Below, one piece after another: positions 61,268 to 64,000 of a stretch of DNA of 64,000 nt. Position 1 is the first letter of the stretch. The number at the start of each line of letters is the position of its first letter. Origin of the DNA: Rhizobium sp. AC27/96 (GTDB lineage: Bacteria; Pseudomonadota; Alphaproteobacteria; Rhizobiales; Rhizobiaceae). The notes under the pieces were generated by a model. The model saw nothing but the letters and a program-made list of their open reading frames with translations, did no database searches and was not told the origin of the DNA. The stretch lies in NCBI RefSeq assembly GCF_001692325.1, contig NZ_LXKN01000001.1:682001-746000 (forward strand), given 5' to 3'. Position numbers and translations under genes: made by a program.

Positions 61268-62063
61268 CCGGCACGGCGGTTCCGCCGGCCTCATCATCGC
61301 AACGGTTTGCCTCGCCGTCCTGTCCTTGGGGATCGTCGGCGCCTATGGCTGGCTGCGCTACAAGGCTGGCGGCAATGTCGCCGTCGACCAGGCGTCGCTT
61401 TGCCCGGTGGATGGCCCGAAGGCGGAAACCGCGATCCTGCTCGATGTCACCGATCCGATTTCGGATACGACCGCGCTCGATCTGCGCAACCAGTTCCAGA
61501 AGATCGTGGCGGACGTGCCGATCGGCGGCGCGATCGATATCTATGCGCTGACGGAGAAGGAAGGCGAGCTCATCCAGACGTTTCATGGCTGCAATCCGGG
61601 AAGCGGCGCAAATGTCGACGAATGGACCAGCAATCCGCGTTTGGCGCAGGCTCGCTGGGAAAAGGGCTTCCAGAAGCCGCTCGCCGATATCGCCGGCAAA
61701 CTGACCGTGGGGGAGTCCGGCAGGCAATCGCCGATCATGGCAGCCATTCAAAAGATCAATCTGGAGGTCTTTTCCGGCGCGGCCGGTGGTATGCCGAAGC
61801 GGCTCTATGTCGCTTCCGACATGATCGAGCATACAGCCGCTTTCTCGAACTACCGCGATGGCGCCTCCTACCAGAAGTATCAGCATAGCCCGGCAAACGA
61901 CCGTTTCCGCACGTCACTGGATGGTGTCTCGGTGAGGATTCTCGCCTTCCAAAGGCCGAATATGAAGTTCAGCATGGAAGATCTCGCCAACTTCTGGGCG
62001 CAATGGATCAAGAGCAACAACGGCCATTTCGACGGTTTCGTGCGATTGGAGGGGATACGCTGA
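61245..62063 (+). CDS. Membrane-anchored vWA-like protein
   Basis: A 272-aa protein with a basic N-terminus (ARRKRRSRHGG), one membrane helix (about 14-36) and a presumably periplasmic domain. It has the layout of a von Willebrand A-like fold: strand and metal-site candidate ETAILLDVTDPISDTTALD (61-79), helix and strand IGGAIDIYAL, then KRLYVASDMIEH (185-196) with a second Asp. The metal site is Asp-x-Thr rather than the textbook Asp-x-Ser-x-Ser, so metal binding is uncertain. TTG at 61245 preceded by GGAG is chosen; it overlaps the upstream gene by 23 bases. The stop shares a base with the next start. Confidence 0.75.
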   Translation: MARRKRRSRHGGSAGLIIATVCLAVLSLGIVGAYGWLRYKAGGNVAVDQASLCPVDGPKAETAILLDVTDPISDTTALDLRNQFQKIVADVPIGGAIDIYALTEKEGELIQTFHGCNPGSGANVDEWTSNPRLAQARWEKGFQKPLADIAGKLTVGESGRQSPIMAAIQKINLEVFSGAAGGMPKRLYVASDMIEHTAAFSNYRDGASYQKYQHSPANDRFRTSLDGVSVRILAFQRPNMKFSMEDLANFWAQWIKSNNGHFDGFVRLEGIR

Positions 62064-62989
62064 TGGCCGGAACCGAGGCGCGATACGTCATTCGAGACTA
62101 CGGGCCGATGGTGCTCTTCGCCTCCACTACCATCGGCGGCATGATCTTCATCTGGTCGTCGAAACTCCTGGGGTGGTCGCTGCCGATCGTCACCGGCGTG
62201 CCGCTGCTGCTGATGGGAGTTTACTTTGTGGCTTCGCTGGCCTTCGCCGGATTTCGGCTGCACAACGAGCAGACCGGCGACAATCTCTATTACATGGGCT
62301 TTCTCTTCACCCTGTCGAGCCTGGGCGTATCGCTTTATCTCTTTGCCGGCGAAACATCGATCGAGACCATCGTCCGCAATTTCGGTATCGCCGTCACATC
62401 GACCATCGCCGGCGTGACGCTGCGCATCCTCTTCAACCAGATGCGGCGCGACCCGATCGATATCGAACGCAGCGTGCGCCACGAGCTTGCGGAGATGACG
62501 CGGAGGGTGCGCACCGAGCTCGATTCCTCGTCGCGCGAGTTCTCGCATTATCGGCGGGTCAGCAATCAGATGCTGTCGGAAGGATTCGAGGAGATCGCGC
62601 ACCAGGCCGAGCGCAACGGCGAGGAGATCAACAAGATCCTGGAGACACTGGCGAAACAGGCAGTGACCCCGATCAACGACGCAGCGGCGCAGCTGACGGC
62701 GACGACATCGCAGCTATCGGAGATCATCGGCAAGTTCGGCACCGCCGTCGAAAGCGTCGGCCGGAAGCTTGAGGAGATTCGCTCGCCTGAGGACGTCGTC
62801 CGCTCCGAGCTCGCCCCGGCGATCAGCGCCATCAAGGAGATGTCGGAGGCGCAATTGCAGCCGCTGCGCAACATCGAAGAGGCGCTTGGCCGCATGGCGG
62901 AGGCCATGGGGCAAGCGCCGTTGCCGAAGCGGAAAGGCGATGGGGATGATGAAGCCGTGCCCCGAAAACGCTGGTGGCATCTATGGTAA
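62063..62989 (+). CDS. Four-TM protein with long helical tail, MotA/TolQ/ZorA-like
   Basis: A 308-aa protein with four predicted membrane helices (about 15-31, 38-62, 75-96, 104-125) and a cytoplasmic, coiled-coil C-terminal half (about 135-285). Helices 3 and 4, NLYYMGFLFTLSSLGVSLYL and NFGIAVTSTIAGVTLRILF, resemble the paired pore helices of MotA/TolQ/ExbB proteins, and the long tail is like ZorA. This is my reading of pattern; the classic signatures are only partly present. GGAGGGGATACGC precedes the ATG. It overlaps the following OmpA-domain gene by seven bases, the same order as motA-motB and zorA-zorB. Confidence 0.75.
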   Translation: MAGTEARYVIRDYGPMVLFASTTIGGMIFIWSSKLLGWSLPIVTGVPLLLMGVYFVASLAFAGFRLHNEQTGDNLYYMGFLFTLSSLGVSLYLFAGETSIETIVRNFGIAVTSTIAGVTLRILFNQMRRDPIDIERSVRHELAEMTRRVRTELDSSSREFSHYRRVSNQMLSEGFEEIAHQAERNGEEINKILETLAKQAVTPINDAAAQLTATTSQLSEIIGKFGTAVESVGRKLEEIRSPEDVVRSELAPAISAIKEMSEAQLQPLRNIEEALGRMAEAMGQAPLPKRKGDGDDEAVPRKRWWHLW

Positions 62990-63996
62990 AGGGGAGGCCG
63001 GACGGCGCGCCGAGACTGGAGCACAAGGGCTATAATCGCGGCCTTATTCTCGGTCTGACGATGGCCGAATCCATGCTGCTCCTGGTCTTCTGCCTGCTGC
63101 TGGTCGCCGCGGCCATGATTTCGGCGGAGAGAAGCCGCCGCTATGAGGTCGAGCGCAAGCTCGAGAAAGCCGAACAGCAGGTTGCCTTGCTGGAGAGGAA
63201 ACGATCGGAGCAGACGGCGCTGATCGTGCAATTGCAGTCCAAGCTTGTCTCGGGCAATCTCTCGGCGGCGGACAAGGCGGTCGTCGAGAAGCAATGGCGC
63301 GAATTGGTGCTGGCGCGCGAGACGCTTGACAACATAGTGGACGAAGGCGCGACGCCGGCCGATCTGCAGTCGCTTTCGAAGGTTGCCGCGGTGCTGAAAG
63401 AGCATAACATCGCGCTGGCGGCAGCACCGGACGAGGTGAACAAGCTGTTGGCGGGCGGTACAGGCGGGGGTGTCATGCATGACTGGCCGCCGATCATCAA
63501 TCTCGACGATGCCAAGAAGAACTATTTCCAGTCGGGCAGTGCCGAACTCACCGGCACCTTCGCCCAGCTGCTCGGCACGACGATAACGGACGAGATCGCC
63601 AGCAATCTGAGCCTCTACGGTGCCAATATCGTCGAAGTGATTGGCCATACAGACGAACAGCCGGTGGCGCGAGGGACGTCCAACCTCGACGATACGATTA
63701 TCAATGCGATGGATGGCAAGCTGCCGGTATCGTCCCTGCAGCCCGCCGACAATGCCGGTCTTGGGCTTGCCCGCGCCATCGCGGTTGCCAACGTGCTCAA
63801 GGCCAATCCCAAGCTGAAGGATGCCACCATCCTGCCGATGTCGGCCGCCCAGCTAATCCTGCCCGGCGATACCGTTACCTCGGGCCAGCGCGGCGCCGTG
63901 GAGTCACGCCGCCGCATCGAGATCCGCGTGCGCGGCAGAACCGCGCCGGTTGCCGTCATCAATGCCGGAACCACATTGCCCGCCGACGTGCACTGA
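62983..63996 (+). CDS. One-TM protein with OmpA/MotB-type peptidoglycan-binding domain
   Basis: A 337-aa protein. A short basic N-terminus leads to a single membrane helix (about 20-46) that begins GLTMAESMLLLVFCLLL, with Glu29 near its start where MotB, TolR and ZorB have their proton-carrying Asp. A coiled coil (48-90) and linker follow, then an OmpA-like domain (about 180-318) with YFQSGSAELTG, IVEVIGHTDEQPV, NAGLGLARAIAVANVL and ESRRRIEIRV, the usual peptidoglycan-binding blocks. ATG 62983 overlaps the upstream gene. The stop is four bases from the window end, so a fifth gene may follow. Confidence 0.85.
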   Translation: MVKGRPDGAPRLEHKGYNRGLILGLTMAESMLLLVFCLLLVAAAMISAERSRRYEVERKLEKAEQQVALLERKRSEQTALIVQLQSKLVSGNLSAADKAVVEKQWRELVLARETLDNIVDEGATPADLQSLSKVAAVLKEHNIALAAAPDEVNKLLAGGTGGGVMHDWPPIINLDDAKKNYFQSGSAELTGTFAQLLGTTITDEIASNLSLYGANIVEVIGHTDEQPVARGTSNLDDTIINAMDGKLPVSSLQPADNAGLGLARAIAVANVLKANPKLKDATILPMSAAQLILPGDTVTSGQRGAVESRRRIEIRVRGRTAPVAVINAGTTLPADVH

Positions 63997-64000
63997 CGGC

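Overview
This 64 kb window is chromosomal DNA from an alphaproteobacterium of the order Rhizobiales, most likely a Rhizobium species. The evidence is the gene order (tRNA-Tyr/tRNA-Gly, tuf, tRNA-Trp, secE, nusG, L11 to rpoC, str, S10, spc and alpha operons in one run), protein lengths typical of that group (RpoB 1380 aa, RpoC 1403 aa, EF-Tu 391 aa), an imperfect palindromic intergenic repeat of the RIME type, and promoters of the CTTGAC-N17-CTATAT kind. This assignment is inference from sequence; no database was searched.

Layout. 1-824: 5' part of rlmB (minus strand, cut by the window edge). 1022-1206: tRNA-Tyr and tRNA-Gly. 1207-3400: a small accessory patch with a hypothetical protein of uneven base composition, a possible 37-aa membrane peptide, gene remnants and a DUF3597 protein. 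3733-4908: first tuf copy. 4962-8422: accessory genes (GrpB family, NAD-dependent epimerase, glycosyltransferase, and an unknown with sialyltransferase-like blocks). 8632-41043: the core expression block: tRNA-Trp, secE-nusG, rplKAJL-rpoBC, one minus-strand hypothetical, rpsL-rpsG-fusA-tuf, then S10-spc-alpha through rplQ, including secY, adk and rpoA. 41206-48346: DUF2809 membrane protein, DinB/TetR divergent pair, a MarR-controlled AaeAB-like efflux operon, and msrPQ. 48698-57471: ilvD, a DUF1311 protein, a Do-type protease with rarA, small hypotheticals, a DapA-family protein without its catalytic residues, and a ketopantoate reductase family protein. 57709-63996: a SARP-type regulator with TPR repeats followed by a tight four-gene membrane operon.

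The core block supplies transcription, translation and protein export in conserved order. Strong hairpins punctuate it (rplL-rpoB, rpoB-rpoC, rplO-secY, rpsM-rpsK), which suggests internal attenuation or RNA processing. The two tuf genes are almost identical over the whole coding region but not outside it, the pattern expected from gene conversion. The upstream copy nevertheless carries an Asp at a switch II glycine that is nearly invariant in EF-Tu.

The best candidate for an undescribed system is the 59819-63996 operon. It encodes a coiled-coil four-TM protein, a membrane-anchored vWA-like protein, a four-TM protein with a long helical tail that resembles MotA/ZorA, and a one-TM OmpA-domain protein that resembles MotB/ZorB with a Glu in its membrane helix. 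It looks like a proton-driven, peptidoglycan-anchored motor complex with two unfamiliar partners. It runs to the window edge, so further genes may follow.
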